From positions 34,935,380-34,999,379 of the forward strand of contig NC_092646.1 in the NCBI RefSeq assembly GCF_039555335.1: 64,000 bases of DNA, read 5' to 3'. The notes beneath the pieces were generated by a model, which did no database searches, was not told the origin of the DNA, and saw nothing but the letters and a program-made list of their open reading frames with translations. The stretch is from Amphiura filiformis (lineage: Eukaryota > Echinodermata > Ophiuroidea > Amphilepidida > Amphiuridae). This document shows positions 51,001-61,929 of the stretch, one piece after another; position 1 is the first letter of the stretch; the number at the start of each line of letters is the position of its first letter. A program made the position numbers and the translations under genes.

Positions 51001-54000
51001 AGCTGGATTCCTTGTATCATTTCCTTTATGAAAATGTATACTTTTATGTACTTACCATCATTACCAGTCAACATTAATGGGTAAATTTTCTGGGGAAAAT
51101 GTTCTGGATACGTGACCAATGCGTATCAAGGTGATTGTAACCTTGGTGGTGACCTCGCTATTCAAGTCTTAGTCATTTTGAATTGGAATAGTATTCCTGC
51201 CCGCAATTTCGATAGAAGTTATTAAATATTATGCAGTCTTAATTTCTGCACAATATCATCAAAACGTAATTTCAAAAGTTTTTACCTATTGAAAAATATT
51301 TACCTACAGCAAGTAACTTATTTAAGTTAAAATTATTACAGGGAAAATATGACACAACATCCAATGGGGGAGTAACACAAAATATATAAATAAAGTTAAA
51401 AACCCGACGTTTCTCAAGGGATAAAATAAGAGATCTGCTCTCAGTATAGTGGAGACCTGCTCTGATAAAAAAAAAGAAGATAAAAAGCTGCATTGACTGC
51501 AACATTGATTATAACAGCAGAAAATAAAAGAAATCTGAATAACAGTGGAGGCTGGGGTGGGTTGGGATAGGTGTGAAAAACCAAACGTATGGAGAACCAA
51601 AAGGGAAAAAAGAATGGAGAAAGGCATAAAAAATATGGTCGGCCAAGCAGGTCACAATGAGGGGAAATCGACAAGGGAAGGGAAAATTGAAAATAACCAA
51701 AATCTAATGAAAATGGGGACCACTGACCCCACAACCCGGCACACGGAACAGCCATGCGGTACCAACGTCTATGTGCGTTGGCATGACGTTGGTACCGCAT
51801 GGCTGTCCCATCTATTTCTAGTGTGAACTGTTGTATCCTTTTGGATCCATCCTTTGGTTCCCTGCTGGTCAGTTGGAACAGATTTTCCCTGTTTTTATAT
51901 TCTTTTAAGTTATTTTGCATGAAAGTAGGAATTCTTTCTATTCAAATACATTCGTAGACCACCCGCTGCCCTGGGTCACATTCCATAATGCTAATAATTA
52001 TGTCTGCGCCCATGGTTGTCACGTGTCCAGAAAATTTTCCAGTGAAAATGTACCCATTAATTTGCATTACTTTTCAAGATACAATATAAAAAAAATGTTT
52101 AAAATTTCCCAATTTGAGTGACCTTGCCTGCCCCCCCTTAAGGGGGAAATCATATTTTTTTTGGGGCGGGGTCTTGTGTAGGAAAAGTTTGAACGGACAC
52201 GATTTGTTGTTAAAACTCCCACTCTCCCGGCGTAAATATTGATCAGTCCATATTAACAAAAAAAGTAGTAGACTTACTACAACACAATATAGATTAGTCA
52301 TATGAGAGATCATAAAACTATAAATCAAAATCCTGGTCATTTCAGGAGGATGAAATGTTGCATTTGGATGAATTTAAGCAGGTATGGCAATAATTATGTT
52401 GATATAGCTAGTTAAGTATAGCTTGTAAATTTAAATTTTAAAAACATGGTAGATTGATATTCATTGTTCTTACAAATAGGAGATGCGATTGTCCGTATTT
52501 CCCAGGAATATAGTCCAAACTGAGTCATCATAATGCAAATCACTCGCGGAAATTCTCTCGGTGTGACCTCCTGGTGAACTACCTATTTTGAATAAAAGAA
52601 GACATAAAGTCATAAACATCATAAACATCGTGTGCAGACAATCGAAGGCAATAAAACCAAATTAGTTTGATCTTTTGATTGACTATCGATGCTTGGTCGA
52701 TCCTTATTATTCATAAAACTAATGAATTGACTTTTGTTAACTGTGATTACATGTGAAGCTGTGTATGTAATGATATTGAACAATACAAGTTTACCAGTAA
52801 TTCTGATTAATTCAATTATATAGTTATAATTGAGTTAATCAATAACAAGCATCGAAGTAGTATCGTCGGTCGATCCAAGGATTGAACAAATTTGGTTCTG
52901 GTCCCTAAAGTGATATGTTTTATGGATTTCAAAAAATATATTTCAAAACTCACAACTTAATGTTAAAATTTAATAAATTTTGGTATAGGCTTTTACTAGC
53001 ATTTAATAATTAATTTTTACTACAATTTAATAATCTAAAATGTACTTACAACATCTAAATTTAATCGTAACTCTTTTGTTTGTTATCAAGAACTTTATTT
53101 GCATCAATCACAATATTTCTGAATATTCCTGTAAAAACATGCAACTGCCCACAGTTTGAAATGTATTTTGCCCTAAATGATTAATGTTACCTTGACATAA
53201 TGGTACCCTTAAGGGTCGCCGAATTGACCAATTCAGCATCAATTCTGCGCCCCCTCCAAGTGATGAAAGTCAAAATGTTCGATTAGTTTCCCCGCATTTA
53301 AGCACAAAATCAATTTAAGACCGATATTCAACTTCGTTATAACCTAACTATTAATTAGTGTTAGGCCACATTTGTGCAAAGGTTCGCGCAATAGTGTCAA
53401 GAAGGGGGGGGGGTGCATTATGTATCCTTAGCCTTGAGCTACGCCCACTGTATGGATTTCATCTTAAAATAATGACCATTAGATACCTGACCATAATAAA
53501 AAGGTATGGGGCTACGGACGTTTTCATTCGTAACACCAAATATTTTGATTCTCGCAGTCAAATAGTTCCTACATTGTTTTAACTGGAAAAATGGCTCATT
53601 TCGGGCGGAATTTCTCATATTCAGAACTCTCCCTGTTAAACGCCACCAAAATCAGGTAAAACTACATGATTTAGATACCAAATCATTAAATAATCAACAT
53701 AGGTTGACCTGAGACTTTTCTTGTTTAAATGCATAGAACCGCAAACACCTTAAAATGGCAGTGGGCCCAACGAAGCTGAAAGTTACAATTAGGTAGGGTG
53801 AATTTTTACTAATAACCAATACCGTGATTATAGATTTCCTTACCCATGTTACCTCCATAGTTTCCACCAGATCCGCCAGAATCGGAACCGTCCACGTTGA
53901 TATTAATAGGTGATTCACCGCCTCTGTTATAATTCAATACTGCGATTACCATTCCAGCCGCAGCTACAATCCCGACAATAAGTACCAGGATGCACAGGAG

Positions 54001-54051
54001 GACAAATACATTACCTCCTGCATCTTCTTTTGCGTATTTTCCTTGTCCCAT
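43955..54051 (-). CDS. Gene 4: type II membrane protein with SBP_bac_3-like ectodomain (complete, 340 aa)
   Basis: Nine exons: 54051-53844, 52582-52474, 50463-50411, 49953-49840, 49167-48980, 48289-48203, 47753-47663, 47078-46953, 44001-43955 (TAA). They total 1023 nt in one open frame. Exon 1 encodes the near-invariant start and anchor; exon 2 a short Ser/Gly linker then DLHYDDSVWTIFLGNTDNR; exon 3 RKTRQSRGYFLDVIDE; exon 4 VCKIAGKNC and the DCWFDGF to DGCMG segment with four cysteines; exon 5 GFSITMDR, TRRGNPGR and NPDNLSGIKIG; exons 6 and 7 join as LVAGLESGE/VDAIFISGE; exon 8 MRKDSLMKKWWDPAFEKL and YREICNDID; exon 9 GFKLGDTAVDTCVNL. It looks the most intact member and is the best reference for the family. 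An extracellular ligand-binding role is inferred from the fold; no catalytic residues are seen. Confidence 0.83.
44334..44498. mobile_element. 165-bp MITE of the GACAGAGATAAAAA family, intron 8 of gene 4
   Basis: Inverted ends AAAGACAGAGATAAAAACACTAG and TTAGTCTTTTTTTATCTCTATC, central CCAATCACGGCGCGGC. Confidence 0.65.
45045..45086. repeat. (CAA)n microsatellite
   Basis: About 13 CAA units in intron 8 of gene 4. Confidence 0.9.
45969..46641. mobile_element. Foldback element with about 80-bp TIRs, intron 8 of gene 4
   Basis: Ends GGAAGGAAAACAAGCAAG and CTTGCTTGTTTTCTTTCC are inverted copies for about 80 bp, each running to a G/C run next to CAATATGCAG. AATCAACA flanks it at the left and recurs at about 46733, and gene 2 keeps an uninterrupted counterpart at about 12940. 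Confidence 0.75.
49192..49505. mobile_element. 314-bp palindromic MITE, intron 4 of gene 4
   Basis: TTCGCCGTAGAAGTGACGT at the left, ACGTCACTTCTACGGCGAA at the right. Gene 3 has the empty site (GCATGTGACAAAAAAGAG at 37188). A diverged family member is at about 57995-58290. Confidence 0.8.
50464..52473. other. Intron 2 of gene 4
   Basis: No exon found. A minus-strand frame of 159 codons (51920-51441) overlaps a palindrome around 51755-51805 (GGTACCAACGTC...GACGTTGGTACC). I take it as repeat-derived and assign no function. Confidence 0.4.
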
Positions 54052-54273
54052 TTTAAGCTACTATTTTCAACTCTTTCCTTGGCATCTACAATCTGCAAGA
54101 TGTATTGGCAACTAATCTGCAGTAAACACGTCCAGTCGTATGATCGTAGTTATTGTGTTTTTCGGCTCAGGTCAGTGTTTGCTCGGATATGGTTGCTGAT
54201 TTTAAATTAACCTATATTTGCAGTTGTTCAAATAATTAGAACAATATAGGATCGGAAAAGGTGTGACCGGTAC

Positions 54274-54290
54274 AGATTTTGCGCCCAAAT
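54274..54290 (-). promoter_or_regulatory. Conserved upstream 17-mer, gene 4
   Basis: Same sequence 223 bp upstream of the gene 4 start codon. The upstream block 54052-54300 aligns with that of genes 2 and 3. Confidence 0.5.
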
Positions 54291-54561
54291 CGTCTCAAAT
54301 TAAACACTTAATTGCGCTATCCAAGTTGAAATCCACACACCTCTATATGGAATACGTTACCTTAATATTCTGCACAGGGGTGTGAGTTGTGGGATTGCCT
54401 GAATGAGTGAATCCACTTGAAATTTACGCCCCATGAGTGGGATATTAATATCATGTCTTCTACAGGGCGGAATAGCTTATTGTTACCACCTTGAAATACA
54501 TAACTTCGAATGAAGTGTAATCTTGTCGGTATAATATTTGAATATGTGTTCATTACGAATT

Positions 54562-54689
54562 AAGCTGAATTTATACTGCATCGCTGAGCGACGAGCGATT
54601 GGCATTTGACCAATAAGGTAGCGCGCTTTTCCCAACGCAACAAAAAGCGCAAATCACAATTGCTCAGCGATGTAGTATGAATTCAGCTT
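54562..54689. mobile_element. 128-bp MITE, spacer between genes 4 and 5
   Basis: Near-identical twin of 43317-43444 in the equivalent spacer, upstream of gene 4. Confidence 0.75.
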
Positions 54690-56028
54690 TATACTTGCTC
54701 TTCTACTATCTTCATGGAATTAAATAACGTTGACATTGACATTGACATTGATTAATTTTTCATTAATTTTATTGGAAAGTTAATTTTATAAAAGAATATA
54801 TTTAAACCTTTAGTATAAAAATAAATCGGCACTGTGGAATGAAAAATAATATTTATAGTACTGTTTGCTCCAAGTTCTACTCTACCAAGCAAAATAAACG
54901 TATATGCTCTGTTAGTACGAATAGCTACTGCATGCGATTATTGCTGAAGGTCTGGTGTCTTTTATGGCTGCCACAAACCTCATTTGTTTTTATATATTTA
55001 ATATATTATATATATGCGTGCAATGTAACTCGGCCTGCGGGCCGGGAGTTTGTGCTTATAAAATCACTAAAACGTTTTACATAAAAAAATACACTGCAGC
55101 AACATTTTTTAAAATGGTGTCAAAATGTTACTGTAAAATATTTTTGGTAAACATTTGTGAAAAAATATTTCGTTAACACTTAAATAACATTATGCTGGAT
55201 TGTTTTGAAGCAAGTTTTGACAATTGTTTTTGAATGTTAGTAAAACAATTTCTATCCTATATATTGTGTATCCTTTATGTTAACGCAACATTTAAACGTG
55301 TTCTCTAAATGGGTTGTGTTTGCTCGGTTTACAGCATTACTCGCCTAGGTCATGATGAATATTTCTATACTTCTACAATATCTAAACACCACCATTGTTA
55401 TTTGTGATGCGATCAAGCAAAATCAGTCGAAACTCGGCAATATTGATTTTGAGATATAGCCAAGGAAAGGAAATATTTTCTTTTGTTTCCTATTGTTTTG
55501 GAAACTCTTTAATTGCTCATACCTTTGGAGCTGGTTGTTCAAATTCAATGGGGTTTTCTACAAAATGCAGCTTTGTAAAGGTTTTTACTGTATTATAAGA
55601 AACTGAAAATTGATATTTCCGAGTTCCGACTGATTTTGCTTGATCACATCACATTTTACAGTCACCTCTTGTACGCGTAATTCCTGAATTTCAATTAATA
55701 ACAACACCGAATATTTTTAATTGATATTAACTGCTTCACATAATTGTTATTAAATCTTTATACTTAAAACAATGAAGCTCCAATTATTATTGCCTATAGT
55801 ATTCAGCAAGGTCCCTTAGTAGTGTCCGACTCCTCTTTCTGATTATCGCGTAAAAAACTAGGTCACGCGTTGCTGCGCAGCTTGCAGCTTGATTGGCATA
55901 TGGTGCCAATGTAATGATAACGTGATTCAATTAACTAATCTGTAAACAGCGCCAAATCGGCAGACCGCAGAAGAACCTTGCCGAAAACTATCATATCATT
56001 CCAGAACATAAAAAGTTCCATGAATAAA
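54690..56028. other. Spacer between genes 4 and 5
   Basis: Contains the 3' flank of gene 5 with AATAAA (minus) at 54768-54773 and a fragment of the AATGTCGGGTT element at about 55060-55330. No other gene seen. Confidence 0.4.
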
Positions 56029-59000
56029 CTAGTGATGGAAGCAAATTTCCGCAGACGATTTTCCTGGTATACTTCCTGTATAAATTGAAATATACAATGT
56101 TTATTACTATTAGCCAAAACAAATTAGCAAAAAAATGTGAAGTAGAAATATTTGGGTACCTTAGAATTTAATAAAAATGTGCCGCTGAGAATATGAAAGT
56201 GGACCCATAGATATACCAAATTTTCAAGAAATTTGGACCCATTGATAAACCAAAATTCAAAATTTTCGGCCAAATTTAACCCATATTGTTTTAGTTTTTT
56301 ACAAATTTTTGTGGACAATTTTGTCTACATTGAGGCAAACTGGGTTTTTTTCGAGAAAATTGAAAAACTTTTGAAAAAAGGACCCATTCATATACCAAAA
56401 TTGGCTTAGAAAAAGGGTCATTGATATACCAAAAGGCCGATAATGCTATCCATATTTGCGGCACGTATGGTCATTTATATTAAGTACCACCCTGGAATCT
56501 CATCTACAAGTAGTTGCAAGTCGAATAAGAAAAAAACGTATGAATGTGATGAAACTCATAAATGAAGTTGCTTATTCAAAAAAGACACTTTTTCGATCAC
56601 GGTAACAATTATTTGAATTAATGATAATAAAAGTAAAACGATTATTACTTCACTTACCATGTACACGTGGGTCATCGATGTCATCGCAGATTTCACGGTA
56701 GACTCGAGAGCTGAGCAGCTTCTCGAAAGCTGGATCCCACCAAGACTTCAAAAGTGAATCTTTGCGCATCATGAGCGATTCTCCTACGAATAATAGTATT
56801 GTGAAAATATGTTAATTTTTCCACAAACTTACGAATACAGGAATATTATAAACCGGTTCTATACGTCCCCAGCAAACACAAAACGTTTTCGATATCATTC
56901 GCAAAAGGTTATAAAAGGTTGTCAGAAAACGTTTAAATGTCGGGTTATATAAAGGGTATATTAAGAGTATAAAACGTTTTCATAACCTTAAAAACATTTT
57001 TGATAATCTACTGCTCAGCAAACAAAAATGTTTTACAGAAAACATTTAAATGTCGGGTTATATAAAGGGTATAAAGATGTTTTAATAACATTCCAAAAAC
57101 ATTCTTGAAAACTTGATACAAAACATTCTAAACAGAATGTTATTTTGTGGTTGAAAAAATATTTTGCGAAAAATGTTTGCCCAAAATATTTTCAATAACG
57201 TTTTAAAAACGTTTTCATGACCTTTATATAACCCGACATTTAAATGTTATTAAAAGGTTTTGAAAAAAACATTTTAAGAACATTTCTGTGTTTGCTTGGT
57301 TCAAACATTTTAACATAATGTTATTTAAGTATTGACACAATATTTGGCAAAAATGTTTGCAAAAATACTTTACAATAACATTTTTGAAAACATTTAAAAA
57401 TATTGTTGTAGTGTGTTTTCATACAAAACGTTTTAAAACGTTATCATGACCTTTATATAACCCGACATTTTAATGTTATTAAAACGTTTTACCTAAACCA
57501 AAAGCCAAAATATAACTTATTTAAAACGTTTTTAAACGTTTTTGTGTTTGCTGGGTCGTTACAATACAAAAGAACAATGCTTCTGTATACGGGAATTACA
57601 AAAATTATGACGTGGTTTATCGAAAGGGGACACTTTTGGGCATGATTGTAAATGAAGAAATTGCAAGAAATCTGCCCGGGGGTGATTTTTCCACAATTTG
57701 GATTTGTTGCGAATTTATGATGTTAATAATGTTTAAAAAATTGTCTGATAGTTTCAGACCAGAATATTACTGGCATCTCGTATTTTTTCGGAATTTTTTA
57801 AAAGTCATTACTACTCTCAACATTGTCAATAATATTTTTAAAGGCCGATATCTCATTTTCCAATTTTATAATACCATAACTTATGAACTCAATATGTTCG
57901 CTTAGGAATGCAAAATACTTATATTTAAGATATGCAAAAAACGTAAAATTGATAACCTGCTCAAAAGTGTTTCTTTTTGATATACCACGTCACAATTCCA
58001 TACGCTGGCGAAGTGATGTAATAATCGAATTAACTACCATAGCAATATGTGAAAACAATATATATCGCACTGCACTACAAGCAGGTTGCACTCATCACCT
58101 GCGTATGTCTGCAATCACAGATTGAATACAATACCGGTCTTTTCAAAGATACCAATCTTACAAGTGCGAGTGATCAGCATGATATGATTCAACGCAGAGG
58201 TACCGAGTGAACGTACCAGTGTAGCGCGGTACATTCAAAACTTGTTTTCACCTATTGCTATGGTAGTTAATCACTTTGCCAACGTATAGGGAAGAAAATA
58301 AAACAGAATTTATGCTCCATCACTTAGCGACGAGCGACTGGTATTTGACCAATGCGCGAGCGCTTTTCTCAACACAACAAAAATCGCTTTAAATCATTGC
58401 CAAAAATAAAAACACTTGTCATTTAGCGAAAGAGTTTAACTTCAGATTAAAATTAAATAAAATTCTGTTTCATTTTGAAATCGGAAGTGTATAATATATG
58501 ACGTACCTCCAAGCAAGCAAGAATCAAATTTCTTGATAACCTCTAGTGATCTAGTTGCAACATTTGACAGGTCATCGGATATGAAGACGGCATCTATCTG
58601 AAATAGTGGATTTATGTGATTAAAATATTATGTTCAAGTAGTTCAAGTAAGGTAAGCACAAATAGTTTTTATTGTTTATTTGCTAACATATGGAAGTACT
58701 GTCGGACATGACGAGTTGATCTGGAAGTCTGGAACACACACCGACATCGCCTGGTTAATAATTACATTGTACAGTAGAGACACTAATATCAATACCCGGG
58801 ATCGATACATGTGAATATGCTATGCACGATTTGATATTCAGGCAATAAATCTTTGGATACCGGGGTAGAAAATGATGAATATCTCCCGTAATTGTGTTAT
58901 TCTAAAGAAGCCGCTTTTGATGCTCGCACATATATGAATATATGTGTTGAAAGGATATGATAGTCGTTAGCTTGCGTATTGAGAAAGAACCGTGCGTATT

Positions 59001-61563
59001 GAGCTCAAAACAGTGTAGGCCACTGGTGGAGGCAGTCTAAAAGCAGATGATCTCATGACGTATACCATGCTCACTGACATCTACAGAGGTCAGTCACCAG
59101 GCTATTGTCAATAGCCTTAGTCGGATGTCCCTCGGCCCATTATGCGTCTCAAAACTATTAAACAGGTCGGAACAAAATGGCCATGCATGGCAGTGGATTC
59201 AACCATGGCGATTTCTGCCATGAAGATATCGGGGCGATGACACTGTGGAACATCTCATTGTACAATGTTGTATTGTGTAACCTGATGAAATAACGAACTG
59301 TTCTTTCAAACATTAAACAGAGTAAAGCCTCCAGCATACTTTCCTGCCGCTTGCCGCTGCGGCAAGCGGCAGGGCGTTTCAACCAATGACAAGCCTTGAT
59401 TGTGTCCGTTTGTCTGCAATACGCGTGCGCCACGCCGCTCAGCGGCAAGCGGCAGGGTAGTATGAAACCAGCATAAAGCGCCAAGTGTCTGAAGCAAAAG
59501 TTTTGTGTCTTTGCTCTGTACCAGAAACGGGAAGCAACTGTGGCATGCAAACTTCAAAGAAAATCAATATTTAAAGATTTACATGTAGAGTTGATATTGC
59601 ACAAATAACCTGCCAAACCTTAGGAGGTCACTGTTTATTAATTCAATTCTACATACATTTTCTTTTAAAGCATGATGCAGTCATGTCTACAGTAGAATTC
59701 ATCTCGACCTTTGCAGGACTTAACCCCATTAAAAGCTATTAAACCAAGATAACACTCATTGAAACAGCTCAACTGATTAAATCGGATCTTCTCTGGTTGT
59801 GCACAAGTGACTGTTTTCATGTGCGATATCGCAATAAAGCTGGTATTCATAGCTTCAGTTGGGTAACCGATTATAAAGGAAACGAAAGGAAACAATGTTA
59901 TGTGTGGCTTTGTTCACGAAATCAGACAATGTCGTGCTTTTTGTAAACCAGCATTCTTGAAAATGAGCAACATAATGATTTTTGACTTAACACGGTTTAG
60001 AAATAATTTCTTCATATTTTTGGTGTTATCTGTCGTTTACATGTCCTTCCTAAAACACAAAAGTACGACCCTCTCCAAACACCTAAATTAGCTAAAAATT
60101 TAGGACATGTTACAAAACTTTATTTTCTAGAACCTATTTAGAATAATTTAAATGTAGCTTTTACCGGTTTTTTTGTGGCATCCTTCAGAAGTGAGCGGTC
60201 CGATACCAATATTTTCGGTCAAATCTCCATTCAAATAACACGGGGAGTTGGCTAGCTATGCCTTGCCCTCACTCATATTTTACAAAAGTACGACCATTTC
60301 TGAACATCTAACCTAGCTGTAATTTTAGGTCATGTTAGAGAAATATATTTGCTAGAAGTTTTGGAGAATAAATAAAATATTGGCTGGTTATTTTTCACAC
60401 AGTGATGTTAACTAGGCAAGTGTCCATTCTCCCAACATACATCATTTGTAGGGTCACGCGTCAATGGTGAGAGCACTGTGTATTGTGTATAGGAAAACGG
60501 ACAGTAACTGCAGTATGGAAAGAAGTTTCAATGCTAAAGTTACTGTACTTATACTTTACTAGATTTCGCGGTTCTCGGGTCGGGCGGTTGTCGTTATTTC
60601 TAATCCCCCCCCCCGTATACCCATATACCTGCCCTGACCTTTTAAACTACTATGAAATGCGTCTCTTAATGGCCCAAATGGATACAACTTAATCAACTCT
60701 GTTTTGTATCTGTGATGCTTTCTTCAGTCGGTAGTTCGGTAGGCCTACCCATAATCTGGAAACCCATCATTCGCCTCTTCCAAGCCCTGTCCTGCTACCA
60801 CTTTGGAGGACATTGGTATCTTGACGTGGATATAGGCCGTTACTAAAGTAATGAAATCAATCGGGAGAAACGATACTCCGCGATAGCGCACCGCGAGCAC
60901 GCGATAGTGCACCGCGAGAACGCGAACCGCGCGGACGCGAACGCGATAGCGCGCGGACGGACGGACGGACGGACACTCTGTAAATAGTATTAAGATTTAC
61001 GTTTGTACCACGTTACAAAGGTCAATAATAAATTAAATGCTTTGCCCAGAAATCATATTGAAGAAAATGTTTTTTTGGCTTTTTTTTTTCAAAACTAAGA
61101 TAATAAAGATTGAAGTTGATGCAACATGTCTAATTCTTCATACTTACTTCACCTCTCTCGATTGCATTTGTAATTGTGGTCAAATCCTCATCCTCGAGAT
61201 AGAAAGAAATCTGGTCTTCCTGTAGCTGAATATCCTGAAGAAAACAAATAAAGAAATTAGGAATAAGTTCAAAGAATGACTGATTTCTGTGATTAATTTG
61301 TTGCCCGATTCCTTTGAGGAGTCATTTCTGGTATATGCTATGTAGTCCTTTGCAAGTGATCATCGGAATTACCCAAAATAGAATAATTAGCTTTTAAATC
61401 TACAGTCATTTACAAATCCAAAAAGAGTAGGATATATCAACACATGCAATTGAGTGTTCCTCTAGTTTTGGGTACTGATGAAAGTTAATCAAACAAAGAA
61501 ATGAAGACACAGTGAAGAACTACTAGTATATAAATAGATAAATAAAAAAATACAATCAATCAG

Positions 61564-61621
<58 letters not shown>

Positions 61622-61813
61622 TTACCGCAGTACTTGATAAACAGAACTCATCAGCCCACCAGTTTTGAAGAAATCCAACCTTGACACCTCGTAAGTCATC
61701 CGGATTAATACGAGACGGGTTACCACGTCGAGTAAGCATAACGGGCACAGGAGCAGGGGAAATCGACCTAGTGAACATAACTGAGCGCGATCTGGCTGCC
61801 GAATGTGAAAAGG
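56029..61813 (-). CDS. Gene 5: divergent SBP_bac_3-like paralogue (5' exons not found)
   Basis: Five exons: 61813-61626 (188 nt), 61234-61148 (87), 58597-58507 (91), 56783-56658 (126) and 56075-56029 (47, ending TAG). Their lengths and phases equal exons 5-9 of genes 2 and 4, although the protein differs much more. Exon 5 keeps TRRGNPSR and NPDDLRGVKVG but reads AFSHSAARSRS where others read GFSITMDRVRS, so the Arg that should meet the ligand carboxylate is shifted or replaced and specificity probably differs. Exons 6/7 read ITNAIERGE/IDAVFISDD; exon 8 MRKDSLLKSWWDPAF and YREICDDID. The last exon shares with the others only the 47-nt length, a Gly at its fourth and a Cys at its eleventh full codon. 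Exons 1-4 were not recognised between 61814 and 64000 and probably lie to the right. Confidence 0.75.
56876..57560. mobile_element. AATGTCGGGTT-family element, inverse of 28817-29402
   Basis: Starts CAAACACAAAACGTTTTCG, ends CGTTTTTGTGTTTGCTGGG. It contains the same blocks as 28817-29402 in reverse order, about 100 bp longer. Intron 7 of gene 5. Confidence 0.75.
57995..58290. mobile_element. Palindromic MITE, intron 7 of gene 5
   Basis: TACGCTGGCGAAGTGATGTA at the left and TTTGCCAACGTATAG at the right. ACTACCATAGCAATA is present in both orientations, linking it to 49192-49505. Confidence 0.6.
58690..59260. repeat. Dispersed repeat, copy 3 of 3 (opposite strand)
   Basis: Carries CACACCGACATCGCCTGG, TAGTCGGATGTCC and CATGAAGATATCGGG, the complements of the blocks in 16850-17490. 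Intron 6 of gene 5. Confidence 0.6.
59338..59460. mobile_element. Short GC-rich hairpin MITE
   Basis: CTGCCGCTTGCCGCTGCGG begins it and CAGCGGCAAGCGGCAGGG ends it, with a perfect inner hairpin at 59345-59376. Confidence 0.6.
60880..60975. repeat. GC-rich tandem array ending in (GGAC)n
   Basis: Irregular GCGATAGCGCACCGCGAG-type units followed by five GGAC repeats; strongly CpG-rich in AT-rich surroundings. Confidence 0.7.
61553..61620. repeat. (TCAA)n microsatellite at the exon 5 donor of gene 5
   Basis: About 16 TCAA units. The transcript reads GTAAGATTGATTGATTG, so the array starts at the sixth intron base. Confidence 0.9.
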
Positions 61814-61929
61814 CTACGTACAATAGAAAAACGATAAATATGATAATATTTTTCAAAATGCAATTTGATATGTCTGATGTGCTCTCAGGTCTCACAAAAA
61901 AGACGTGAAAACGTCTCTATCCGAGCCCT

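Noticed and set aside
51441-51920. 159-codon minus-strand frame in intron 2 of gene 4
   Set aside because: It spans a palindrome and a low-complexity Phe/Leu/Pro part with no recognisable domain; most likely repeat-derived.
2261-61813. Ionotropic glutamate receptor genes
   Set aside because: No transmembrane or pore segment lies between the crossover and the DNLSG motif, and none follows the domain. Only the binding fold is shared.
2261-61813. Bacterial contamination as the source of the binding-protein domain
   Set aside because: The domain is split by conserved GT-AG introns containing animal LINEs and SINEs.
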